A stretch of DNA of 39,498 nucleotides, from contig VSNJ01000018.1 in assembly GCA_009774235.1 (NCBI GenBank), positions 1-39,498 of the forward strand, written 5' to 3'. Source of the DNA: Lachnospiraceae bacterium (GTDB lineage: Bacteria > Bacillota > Clostridia > Lachnospirales > Lachnospiraceae). Positions 9,214 to 16,020 of the stretch are shown here, piece after piece. Both the position numbers and the translations under genes were made by a program. Under the pieces are notes generated by a model. That model was not told the origin of the DNA. It did not search any database and worked only from the letters and a program-made list of their open reading frames with translations. Position 1 is the stretch's first letter. Each line of letters starts with the position of its first letter.

Positions 9214-9642
9214 TTATAGCGGGATGCCAAGCTCATCCATAATGCTGTCAAGTGAAACTTCTTCTTCCTCAAGTTCTTCAGCAGCAAACCGTTCCTTATC
9301 CCATACTTCAACCCGGTTCATCATACCTGCAAAAACCACTTCTTTCTCAAGCCCTGCACTTGCCCGTAACATCTTGGGCACAAGTATCCTCCCCTGTTTG
9401 TCCAATGATACTTCCATGGCTTTGGAAAGAAACTGCCTTTGTATCTTCCTTGTCTTCTGGCTTGAAGGAAGCTGCTGCAGCTTGTCTACAAATTTTTCCC
9501 ACTCTGGCATAGGATAAAGGAAAAGACATCCGTCCAGGCCTCTGGTAATAACAAATGTGTCCCCAAGGCCTTCACGGTATTTAGATGGTATGATTGTCCT
9601 GCCCTTTGAATCAATGTTATGTCCATATTGTCCCATGAACAT
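9214..9642 (-). CDS. mraZ: Transcriptional regulator MraZ
   Basis: A ring-forming DNA-binding protein of the AbrB/MraZ fold that controls the division and wall cluster from repeats near its own promoter. The 142-residue product has two SpoVT/AbrB-like halves, each with a DxxGR motif: DSKGRTIIP near the N-terminus and DKQGRILVP in the second half. A longer frame from a GTG at 9666 is possible. That GTG is part of one of the operator repeats, and conserved homology starts at the ATG chosen here (Met-Phe-Met-Gly). The ATG six bases further in is an alternative. The acidic Glu-rich C-terminus is typical. Confidence 0.93.
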   Translation of the reverse strand: MFMGQYGHNIDSKGRTIIPSKYREGLGDTFVITRGLDGCLFLYPMPEWEKFVDKLQQLPSSQKTRKIQRQFLSKAMEVSLDKQGRILVPKMLRASAGLEKEVVFAGMMNRVEVWDKERFAAEELEEEEVSLDSIMDELGIPL

Positions 9643-9652
9643 GGCAGCCACC

Positions 9653-9697
9653 CCACTTTCACCCACTTAGTATGGCTTTTCCCCCACTTTAATCCAC
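9653..9697 (-). promoter_or_regulatory. MraZ operator (four GTGG repeats)
   Basis: On the minus strand four AAGTGG-type repeats occur at 9694-9697, 9684-9687, 9663-9666 and 9653-9656 (positions of the GTGG core). The spacings are 10, 21 and 10 bases, so all lie close to the same helical face. They sit between the promoter and the mraZ start. Published MraZ sites are direct TGGGN repeats with 5-base spacers in E. coli and AAAGTG-type repeats in Mollicutes, and this array matches both. The first copy has GTGGA in place of GTGGG. Confidence 0.8.
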
Positions 9698-9706
9698 TTA
9701 TAGAGT

Positions 9707-9735
9707 ATAATATAACTTTTGACACAATTTATCAA
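9707..9735 (-). promoter_or_regulatory. Sigma-A promoter of the mraZ cluster
   Basis: On the minus strand TTGATA (9730-9735) and TATTAT (9707-9712) are separated by exactly 17 bases. Transcription would start near 9700, just before the MraZ repeats, so bound MraZ would act on the early transcribed region. Confidence 0.7.
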
Positions 9736-10114
9736 GCATTTTTTACGAAAGCTGCACCTTATTGTTATAATACACTGGTTTATCATGGAAATAAATTTTC
9801 AATATAATTTGAGTTTCCCCACTTCTTTAATACACAAGTATTTTGCATTGCTTCAAACCAATATTGGTTTGGGGTATTTCAAGACTGTTTTTACATTTGG
9901 AAATCCAATTTTATATATCAAACTGTATAATTATCCGCAAAATTGGTTTCCATCTGTTTTAATATAATAAAATAATGGATTTTAAATTGTAAACCCCCGT
10001 TGTCTGGTCTGTTTATAAATACTACATAGGGCGTGCCTGGAAATCACCTTTTGCATTACACACCACAAAAAGCAACTTCCAGGCACGCCCCGGCTATATA
10101 ATATATCGTCTGTT
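9736..10114. other. lgt-mraZ intergenic region
   Basis: About 470 bases separate lgt from mraZ and no gene is visible. Apart from the promoter and MraZ repeats, this part holds a perfect 18-base palindrome at 9854-9871 (CAAACCAATATTGGTTTG), a further half-site ATTGGTTT near 9942, one isolated AAGTGGGG (core 9817-9822, minus strand) and the large inverted repeat at 10029-10090. The palindrome has the size of an operator for a dimeric regulator, but none is recognised. Confidence 0.5.
10029..10090 (-). terminator. Large hairpin downstream of lgt
   Basis: GGGCGTGCCTGGAA (10029-10042) and TTCCAGGCACGCCC (10077-10090) form a perfect 14-bp stem. The 34-base loop contains a second small stem (CTTTT with AAAAG). 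It starts 25 bases after the lgt stop codon, where a terminator is expected, but no T-tract follows. It could equally be a 3' stabilising hairpin or a small palindromic repeat. Confidence 0.45.
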
Positions 10115-10969
10115 TTATTTTCTGGATTTTATAAACTTATATATAAGTACAGTTGCAGCAATAACTGCAAGTATGCCAGACAATAATTGTGAAACTGCTA
10201 TTCCAGTCCCAAAAAGAACCAGCTGGTCTGTCCGGAGTCCCTCAATCCACACCCTGCCAGCACTATATCCTAAAAGGTATATCAGGAATAACTGCCCGTC
10301 ATACTTACGGTGTTTTGTAAAAACAAGTATAACTGCAAGTACACATATATTCCACACAGATTCATATAAAAATGCAGGATGGACTTGTATATAATCTATA
10401 CCATTATAAGATACTACATTATTATATAATTCATCTGTAATATAAGATGTATTTACATCAGACATACGTATCTGCATTGCAAAAAGGCTGTCTGTATAGC
10501 CTCCAAAAGCTTCCCTGTTAAAAAAATTACCCCATCTTCCCATTATCTGGCCCACTAAAAGACCTGTACATGCAGTATCAGCCAGTCTTAGAAATGGAAC
10601 CTGCCTTATCTTTGAAAATACAAAAGTAGTTATTACACCTGCTATTACACCACCATAAATAGCAAGGCCGCCGCCACGTATATTTAATATTTCACCTGGA
10701 TTCTGGCTGTAATAATCCCAGCTGAATATTACATAATAAAGCCTTGCGCCTATAACTGCAAATACAATATCCCATAATGCAAGGTCAAGATACATTTCTT
10801 TATCCTGTCCTGTCCTTTTTGCCTGGAATACTGCCATAAGGTATCCACATAACATTCCTAAGGATATAATTATTCCATAATAAGCTATAGAAAAATCTCC
10901 GATAGAAATGCTTTTTCCAAGGTTTTCTATTTCAATTCCCATATGCGGGAATCTTATATCTGCTCCCAT
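10115..10969 (-). CDS. lgt: Prolipoprotein diacylglyceryl transferase
   Basis: A membrane enzyme that transfers diacylglycerol from phosphatidylglycerol to the lipobox cysteine of prolipoproteins. The 284-residue protein has about seven hydrophobic segments and the Lgt signature GRWGNFFNREAFGG near residue 145, with an HPAFLYES block after it. A late GxRxWIEGLRTDQL-type stretch is also typical. GGAGG precedes the ATG by nine bases. A second Met at residue 10 is possible. It follows ychF by 46 bases, and a CCAG/CTGG hairpin lies in that gap. Confidence 0.95.
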   Translation of the reverse strand: MGADIRFPHMGIEIENLGKSISIGDFSIAYYGIIISLGMLCGYLMAVFQAKRTGQDKEMYLDLALWDIVFAVIGARLYYVIFSWDYYSQNPGEILNIRGGGLAIYGGVIAGVITTFVFSKIRQVPFLRLADTACTGLLVGQIMGRWGNFFNREAFGGYTDSLFAMQIRMSDVNTSYITDELYNNVVSYNGIDYIQVHPAFLYESVWNICVLAVILVFTKHRKYDGQLFLIYLLGYSAGRVWIEGLRTDQLVLFGTGIAVSQLLSGILAVIAATVLIYKFIKSRK

Positions 10970-10983
10970 GATGACTGACCTCC

Positions 10984-11006
10984 ATACCAGTTATTATTGC
11001 TGGCAT
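10984..11006 (-). other. Intercistronic hairpin between ychF and lgt
   Basis: On the minus strand ATGCCAG (11000-11006) pairs with CTGGTAT (10984-10990) through seven pairs including one G-U, with a nine-base loop. It lies just before the lgt ribosome binding site and has no T-tract. Confidence 0.4.
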
Positions 11007-11015
11007 ACACCCTTT

Positions 11016-12113
11016 TTAAACATTGAAACGGAATAATACAACATCTCCATCCTGCACAACATATTCTTTGCCCTCAGAACGCACAAGCCCTTTTTCCTTT
11101 GCTGCATTCATGCTTCCCTGTTCTACAAGGTTATTATAACTTACAACTTCCGCACGTATAAAGCCTCTCTCAAAGTCTGAATGTATCTTGCCTGCAGCCT
11201 GTGGTGCCTTTGTGCCCTTTTTAATTGTCCACGCCTTTGTTTCCATTTCACCAGATGTTATATAGCTTATAAGCCCAAGCAGTGAATAACTTGCACGTAT
11301 CATTTTCTCAAGACCTGCTTCTTCAAGACCCAGTTCTTCAAGAAACATCTTCTTTTCGTCATCATCAAGCTCTGCTATTTCCTGTTCTATCTGTGCACAG
11401 ATTACAAATACTTCTGAACCTTCACTTTTGGCATATTCCCTTACTTTACTGACATTGCTGTTGCCTGCTGCATCATCTGCCAGGTCTTCTTCTGCAACAT
11501 TTGCAGCATAAATAACAGGCTTATAAGTAAGCAGGTTAAAACTTTCTAGCAGTTCTGCTTCTTCGTCATCTGCTGGTTCATAATTCTTGGCAAGATTGCC
11601 ATCTTCCATATATTTCTTAAGGCTTTCCACAAGCTCTTTTTCTTTAACCTGTGTTTTATCACCTTTTACACTTTTTACAAGCTTTGCAAGACGTCTTTCC
11701 AAAATCTCAAGGTCTGAGAAAAGAAGTTCAAGATTTATTGTTTCAATATCACGTAATGGGTCTATACTTCCATCAACATGTACAATATTACTGTCTTCAA
11801 AACAGCGTACTACATGGATAATTGCGTCAACTTCACGTATATTAGAAAGAAACTGGTTGCCAAGGCCCTCACCTTTGGATGCACCCTTTACAAGCCCTGC
11901 GATATCAACAAATTCAATGGCAGCAGGTACAATCTTTGCTGATTTATGCATCTTTGCAAGTACGCCAAGCCTTTCATCTGGTACAGGAACTATGCCTATA
12001 TTAGGGTCAATTGTACAAAAAGGATAGTTCGCTGACTCTGCTCCTGCCTTTGTTAATGAGTTAAATAATGTGCTTTTACCAACATTGGGCAAACCTACAA
12101 TTCCTAGTTTCAT
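11016..12113 (-). CDS. ychF: Redox-responsive P-loop ATPase YchF (Obg family)
   Basis: A 365-residue member of the Obg/HflX GTPase superfamily that prefers ATP and binds ribosomes. It has the G1 loop GLPNVGKST at residues 6-14, the TIDPNIG switch region, and DIAGLVKGASKGEGLGN. In place of the NKxD base-specificity motif it has NVAEED, which is characteristic of YchF and explains ATP use. A helical insert follows the G domain, and a TGS domain fills the last 85 residues. Its own promoter lies at 12186-12214. The ribosome binding site is modest (AGGTAAAG). Confidence 0.96.
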   Translation of the reverse strand: MKLGIVGLPNVGKSTLFNSLTKAGAESANYPFCTIDPNIGIVPVPDERLGVLAKMHKSAKIVPAAIEFVDIAGLVKGASKGEGLGNQFLSNIREVDAIIHVVRCFEDSNIVHVDGSIDPLRDIETINLELLFSDLEILERRLAKLVKSVKGDKTQVKEKELVESLKKYMEDGNLAKNYEPADDEEAELLESFNLLTYKPVIYAANVAEEDLADDAAGNSNVSKVREYAKSEGSEVFVICAQIEQEIAELDDDEKKMFLEELGLEEAGLEKMIRASYSLLGLISYITSGEMETKAWTIKKGTKAPQAAGKIHSDFERGFIRAEVVSYNNLVEQGSMNAAKEKGLVRSEGKEYVVQDGDVVLFRFNV

Positions 12114-12132
12114 TTCTTACTTTACCTGTCCA

Positions 12133-12157
12133 GAAACTCCTTCTTTCCAAGAGTTTC
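12133..12157 (-). other. Hairpin in the ychF 5' leader
   Basis: GAAACTC at 12133-12139 and GAGTTTC at 12151-12157 form a 7-bp stem with an 11-base loop, about 20 bases before the ychF start and close to the Shine-Dalgarno. A role in leader stability or translation is possible. Confidence 0.35.
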
Positions 12158-12185
12158 CACCTTTCTCTATATTTTTACTATACCA

Positions 12186-12214
12186 ATTCTATATTATCTT
12201 AAACATTTTTTCAA
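12186..12214 (-). promoter_or_regulatory. Sigma-A promoter of ychF-lgt
   Basis: On the minus strand TTGAAA (12209-12214) is followed after 17 bases by TAGAAT (12186-12191). The predicted leader is about 65 bases long. Confidence 0.6.
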
Positions 12215-12314
12215 TTACACCTTTGCATAAAAAGATGCCGGAAATAATCCCCAGCTGTTTTATTCTTAATTGTACTATAACAGAACTGTTTCCGCAATGC
12301 ACTTTATCTAGCTA

Positions 12315-12585
12315 TTATAAAAATACTTCTTCCTCAAGTTCCTTAAACAAATCTGTCCCATAACTTCTAGCAAAAGTATACTCTGGAATTCCATTACCCT
12401 CTCCTATGCTGTCCATCCTGACAATTCTTAAAGTTCTAATAAAACTTCACTTTCTGTTGTGACAGAACACCAGTTACAATATTATTCAGTCCAGTCAAAC
12501 GGATATTCGCAATCTGCATTGCCTGCAAACATGGTTTTTTGTTGGTAAAATTTTGGAATTGCCAGAGCCACATAACTTGTGGAAC
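12315..12585 (-). pseudogene. Possible decayed coding stretch downstream of thiN
   Basis: No intact gene lies between ychF and thiN (12114-12611). On the minus strand there are short protein-like runs in different frames: one of about 45 codons ending near 12438, whose first codons lie in the neighbouring repeat copy, and one of 33 codons from an ATG at 12416 to a stop at 12315, ending in an acidic, helix-like tail. They could be the frameshifted end of a lost gene. No family is recognised and a non-coding origin is equally possible. The rest of the gap, 12215-12314, shows nothing. Confidence 0.25.
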
Positions 12586-12602
12586 ATTTAATTTTCAAAC
12601 AC
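12541..12602 (-). repeat. Truncated copy of a MITE-like repeat
   Basis: The minus strand starts with the same 16-base terminal sequence (GTGTTTGAAAATTAAA, 12587-12602) found at both ends of the 88-bp element at 22341-22428. It continues for about 50 bases with roughly 85 to 90 percent identity, including an identical GCTCTGGCAATTCCAAA. The second terminal repeat is missing. The copy begins about ten bases after the thiN stop codon. Confidence 0.65.
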
Positions 12603-12611
12603 CCCTAAGAA

Positions 12612-13289
12612 CTATGCATCTTTTGACTCAATTACTACCAGTATGCCCTTATCCAGTGAAATTACAGCCTCTTCTGCATCCTTTGCCATTTCATTACTTA
12701 CTGCTATGCTTTCCCCAATTTTAAGAACTGCATTAGTAAGCGGATACTTCATTCCACTCAGGCACACACCTGTAACTTTCTCTGTAAGCGGGCACAGTGA
12801 TATATATTTCCCCCATAAACTGCTTCTTTTAATTCTGTACATGCTGTTAATCAAACACAGCTTATTATATGGGTCTATAATATATGCTGGTATATTATTC
12901 TGCATAGGAAGCATTAATATATTGACATTAGCAATAAAATGGTCAAGCCTGCCGCCTGTCGCACCAAGTATTACAATTTCAGATGGCTGCTGTCCTGTTA
13001 CCCATTCAAGGACAAGATGCAGGTCTGTATAATCTTTCTCTTCAGGATACTTTATAAACTTTGTACCCTCTTCACATGTTTGTCCCATCTCCATATATTC
13101 TGCCAAAACTTCTTTATCCACACTGTCAAAATCACCCATAAAAAAACTTACATCAAGCCCAAGTTTTTTGGCGGCTGCCAGCCCTGAATCTGCACATACC
13201 ACACTGTCAAACTTCTGTCCTTCAAGATATGTTTCTGCAAAACTATAGTCAGTCTCTCCCCCACCCAGGATAAGAGTTCTTCCAATCAT
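12612..13289 (-). CDS. thiN: Thiamine pyrophosphokinase
   Basis: An enzyme that transfers pyrophosphate from ATP to thiamine, giving the cofactor thiamine diphosphate. The 225-residue protein has the N-terminal catalytic fold with CADSG and MGDFDS (Asp-rich active site), a YPEEKDYTDLH stretch, and GATGGRLDH, all typical of the family. A small beta-rich thiamine-binding domain follows. AAGG lies about seven bases before the ATG. It ends the prkC-rsgA-rpe gene set as in many Firmicutes, but a PilZ gene lies between it and rpe. Confidence 0.94.
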   Translation of the reverse strand: MIGRTLILGGGETDYSFAETYLEGQKFDSVVCADSGLAAAKKLGLDVSFFMGDFDSVDKEVLAEYMEMGQTCEEGTKFIKYPEEKDYTDLHLVLEWVTGQQPSEIVILGATGGRLDHFIANVNILMLPMQNNIPAYIIDPYNKLCLINSMYRIKRSSLWGKYISLCPLTEKVTGVCLSGMKYPLTNAVLKIGESIAVSNEMAKDAEEAVISLDKGILVVIESKDA

Positions 13290-13321
13290 ACACTTACCTT
13301 TTAAAATAACCTTCCATATAT

Positions 13322-14437
13322 TTATTTAAGCCCTGCCGTCTTTATTCCTTCTATTGCTGGTGAAGGCTCTTTATTTTCTTTTCTCTTCTTCATCTCTTCT
13401 TCTACATCTGCTGCTGTCTTTATTCCTTCTATCTTCTGGCGTGGCACTGGCTCTTTCTTCATCTCTATTTCCCTTGCTTCTTCTTCTGTTATTATTCCTT
13501 CTATCTTCTGGCGCTGTCTTATTTTAACCTCACGCTCCTGGACTTCATCTGCTGTTACTATTCCTTCAACTTTCTGGCGTGGCATAGTTTTAACTTTGTC
13601 TTCCATATCTGAAACTGTCTTTATCCCTTTAATATGCAGCCCGCTGCCTGCAGATTTGCTTTTATTATATAAAATACCCCTCTCAAGCTTCTTAAGCTCT
13701 TTGCGCAGTTCTTCCTCATCTTCATGCTCTTTCTGTGACTTTATAGCCATACGTTGTATATCAAATATATACTTTGAAAGTTTATTATCTGTCTGCAGTA
13801 ATACACAGCCATAATATTTAGCATATTTATGCTTTGCAGGGTTCCTGTCAGCTTTTCTTACTACCTTTGCCCTGACTGGAAGCTTTCCATAATGTGACTG
13901 GATATTTAAAAACATTCCATCATCAATATTAAACTCATAGTTACTACATATACCTACACCTGTTTCACTTATATCACGCACATAGCCATGGACAAATTGT
14001 GGCACTGTAAGGTTAGGAGGGGCACTTGCCTCTTCTGACAGGTCAAATTTCTGCATTTCTGAACTTTTGGCAGTAGTACCATACTGGTCATAATATCCAA
14101 TCATAGTTTCCTGGTTAATTGTTACACGGTATGCATTTCTCCTGTTAAATGAACTTCCACCATCCACAATATCAAAATAGTGCAAAGAAGCCTTGCCCTT
14201 TTTTATAACACCTGCTTTTACATTATCCCACTCCCATATCTTTTCTGAATCCCTGTAAACAATTTTTATCCTGTCATCTGGTTTAAACTGGAAAGCCTTA
14301 TTATTAGAAGCTATCAATGTTACACAAAGCCTGCTGGCACTTGTTGATTCTACTTTACTGACCAGATGGTAACGGTATTCTTCCCTGTAAACATTTATTT
14401 CAACTGTTCTGCCTAATACAAGGTTTTCTAGAAGCAT
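13322..14437 (-). CDS. PilZ-domain c-di-GMP receptor, YcgR-like, with repeat tail
   Basis: A 371-residue probable cyclic di-GMP effector. Residues 1-90 form a beta-rich N-terminal domain like that of YcgR flagellar brakes. The PilZ domain has the RxxxR motif (Arg100, Arg104) and DxSxxG (155-160), the two ligand-binding signatures. After about residue 235 comes a charged helix and then a tail with five GI-x-T motifs (271, 292, 314, 338, 364), mostly preceded by RQK-[IV]-E and followed by acidic helices, rich in Lys and Glu. The tail is not part of known YcgR proteins. GGAGG precedes the ATG, and the stop lies two bases from rpe. A role in flagellar or surface control is inferred from the N-terminal half. 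Confidence 0.82.
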   Translation of the reverse strand: MLLENLVLGRTVEINVYREEYRYHLVSKVESTSASRLCVTLIASNNKAFQFKPDDRIKIVYRDSEKIWEWDNVKAGVIKKGKASLHYFDIVDGGSSFNRRNAYRVTINQETMIGYYDQYGTTAKSSEMQKFDLSEEASAPPNLTVPQFVHGYVRDISETGVGICSNYEFNIDDGMFLNIQSHYGKLPVRAKVVRKADRNPAKHKYAKYYGCVLLQTDNKLSKYIFDIQRMAIKSQKEHEDEEELRKELKKLERGILYNKSKSAGSGLHIKGIKTVSDMEDKVKTMPRQKVEGIVTADEVQEREVKIRQRQKIEGIITEEEAREIEMKKEPVPRQKIEGIKTAADVEEEMKKRKENKEPSPAIEGIKTAGLK

Positions 14438-14438
14438 G

Positions 14439-15086
14439 TTACAGAACCTCCTTTAATGAATTAATATTTTCTGTAATGTTCCCACCAAAAACTGCTGTAC
14501 CTGCAACAATTATATCAACACCATTTTGTGATATTTCCGCAATATTACTTTTATTTACACCACCATCAATCTCTATTTTATAGTCCAGCCCTTTTTCTTT
14601 CCTGGCATCTTTAAGCCACTTTACCTTTTCAAGTGCGCCTGGAATAAACTTCTGGCCTCCAAAGCCAGGATGTACACTCATAACAAGAACCATATGTACC
14701 ATATCAAGTACATCCTCTATTGCCTGTACAGGTGTTTCAGGGTTAATTGAAACAGCTGTTTTAAGCCCTAGTTTATTTATTCCATATAATGTATTCTTTA
14801 AGTCCCCACATGCTTCCTTATGGACTGTAATGCCATCAGCACCTGCCTTTGCAAATTCATTCAGGTATCTTGCTGGCTCATTTATCATAAGGTGTACATC
14901 AAAAAACATGTCACTTTCTTTTCTTATTGATTCAATAAGTGGCATTCCAAAAGAAATTGATGGTACAAACAGCCCGTCCATAACATCTATATGCAGATAT
15001 TTTGTCCCTGTGCTGCCTGCTTCTTTTATTTGCTCTCCCAGCCTGTTAAAATCTGCCGCTAATATAGATGGTGCAAGTTCACTCAT
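14439..15086 (-). CDS. rpe: Ribulose-phosphate 3-epimerase
   Basis: Interconverts ribulose 5-phosphate and xylulose 5-phosphate in the pentose phosphate pathway. The 215-residue TIM barrel begins ELAPSILAADF. It has the metal-binding HIDVMDGLFVP and FDVHLMI strands, MSVHPGFGGQKFIP, and the phosphate-binding EIDGGVN and VAGTAVFG ends. The frame continues upstream to 15131. The ATG at 15086 is preferred since GGAGGAGG lies three bases before it and homology starts there. A perfect 10-bp hairpin precedes the binding site. Confidence 0.96.
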   Translation of the reverse strand: MSELAPSILAADFNRLGEQIKEAGSTGTKYLHIDVMDGLFVPSISFGMPLIESIRKESDMFFDVHLMINEPARYLNEFAKAGADGITVHKEACGDLKNTLYGINKLGLKTAVSINPETPVQAIEDVLDMVHMVLVMSVHPGFGGQKFIPGALEKVKWLKDARKEKGLDYKIEIDGGVNKSNIAEISQNGVDIIVAGTAVFGGNITENINSLKEVL

Positions 15087-15104
15087 AATCCTCCTCCATT
15101 TCCT

Positions 15105-15129
15105 GTCCTGCCAGCATACCTGGCAGGAC
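15105..15129 (-). other. Perfect hairpin between rsgA and rpe
   Basis: GTCCTGCCAG (15105-15114) and CTGGCAGGAC (15120-15129) form a 10-bp perfect stem with a five-base loop. It lies 12 bases after the rsgA stop and just before the rpe ribosome binding site. No T-tract follows, so it is more likely a processing, stability or translational element than a terminator. Confidence 0.6.
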
Positions 15130-15141
15130 ATATAACCTGTA

Positions 15142-16020
15142 CTAATATTTTCTGATACGGCTTATTTCTTCATAAAACTGTTTATAGTTGCTATATCTGT
15201 TCTGGGAAATCTTTCCCTCTTCAACTGCCTTTTTAACAGCGCAGCCTGGCTCATTAATGTGTACACATCCCAGGAACCTGCATTCCCCAATATAGTCCTG
15301 GAACTCAGGGTAATAATCCTTAACTTCTTCCTTTTCAGCTGCTGGAAGCCTTAACGATGTAAAACCTGGTGTATCCATAACATATATACCATCTCCAAGA
15401 CTGAAAAGTTCTGAATGTCTGGTTGTATGTTTTCCTCTTTTTATTTTGTTGCTAATATCCCCAGTCTCCATATTTGCTTCTGGGAACAATCTGTTTATTA
15501 CAGAAGATTTCCCAACACCAGACGGACCTGCAAGAACTGTTGTCCTGCCTTTGAGGCTTTCTTTAAGTTCTTCAATTCCTGCACCTGTAACTGTACTTGT
15601 AACATAAACCATACAGCCACTATCTTTATAGTTATCTGCAAGCTGTAAAAGTTCTTCCCCACAAACATCATCTGCTTTATTAAAACATATGCCTACGGGA
15701 ATACCCTGCATACCCATCATTAACAAAAATCTGTCAAGAAGGTTAAGGTCAGGTTTTGGATATGATGCTGCAAATATAATTACTGCCTGGTCTGCATTAG
15801 CAACTGCCGGTCTTATAAGGCAGTTCTTTCTTGGAAGTATATCTGTTATATTTCCAGACATATTTTCCATATCCAGTATTTCAAGGGTTACATTATCCCC
15901 GACAAGGGGTTTTATATTATTGTTCCTGAATATTCCCTTTGCTTTGCATTCAAAAACTCCCATGCCATTGGCATGCACATAGTAAAAACCTGCTATACCA
16001 CGTATTATTTTACCTTCCAT
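15142..16020 (-). CDS. rsgA: Small ribosomal subunit biogenesis GTPase RsgA
   Basis: A circularly permuted GTPase that assists late 30S assembly. The 292 residues comprise an N-terminal OB-fold (about 1-65), a G domain in the permuted order with NKAD (G4) before AGPSGVGKSS (G1) and DTPGF (G3), and a C-terminal zinc site with the CxxxxCxHxxEPGC pattern. The start codon overlaps the stop of prkC (TAATG), which indicates translational coupling of the two genes. Confidence 0.96.
   Translation of the reverse strand: MEGKIIRGIAGFYYVHANGMGVFECKAKGIFRNNNIKPLVGDNVTLEILDMENMSGNITDILPRKNCLIRPAVANADQAVIIFAASYPKPDLNLLDRFLLMMGMQGIPVGICFNKADDVCGEELLQLADNYKDSGCMVYVTSTVTGAGIEELKESLKGRTTVLAGPSGVGKSSVINRLFPEANMETGDISNKIKRGKHTTRHSELFSLGDGIYVMDTPGFTSLRLPAAEKEEVKDYYPEFQDYIGECRFLGCVHINEPGCAVKKAVEEGKISQNRYSNYKQFYEEISRIRKY

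Noticed and set aside
9643..9666. GTG start for mraZ at 9666
   Set aside because: The codon is part of an MraZ operator repeat and the eight added residues are not conserved; the ATG at 9642 fits the family start.
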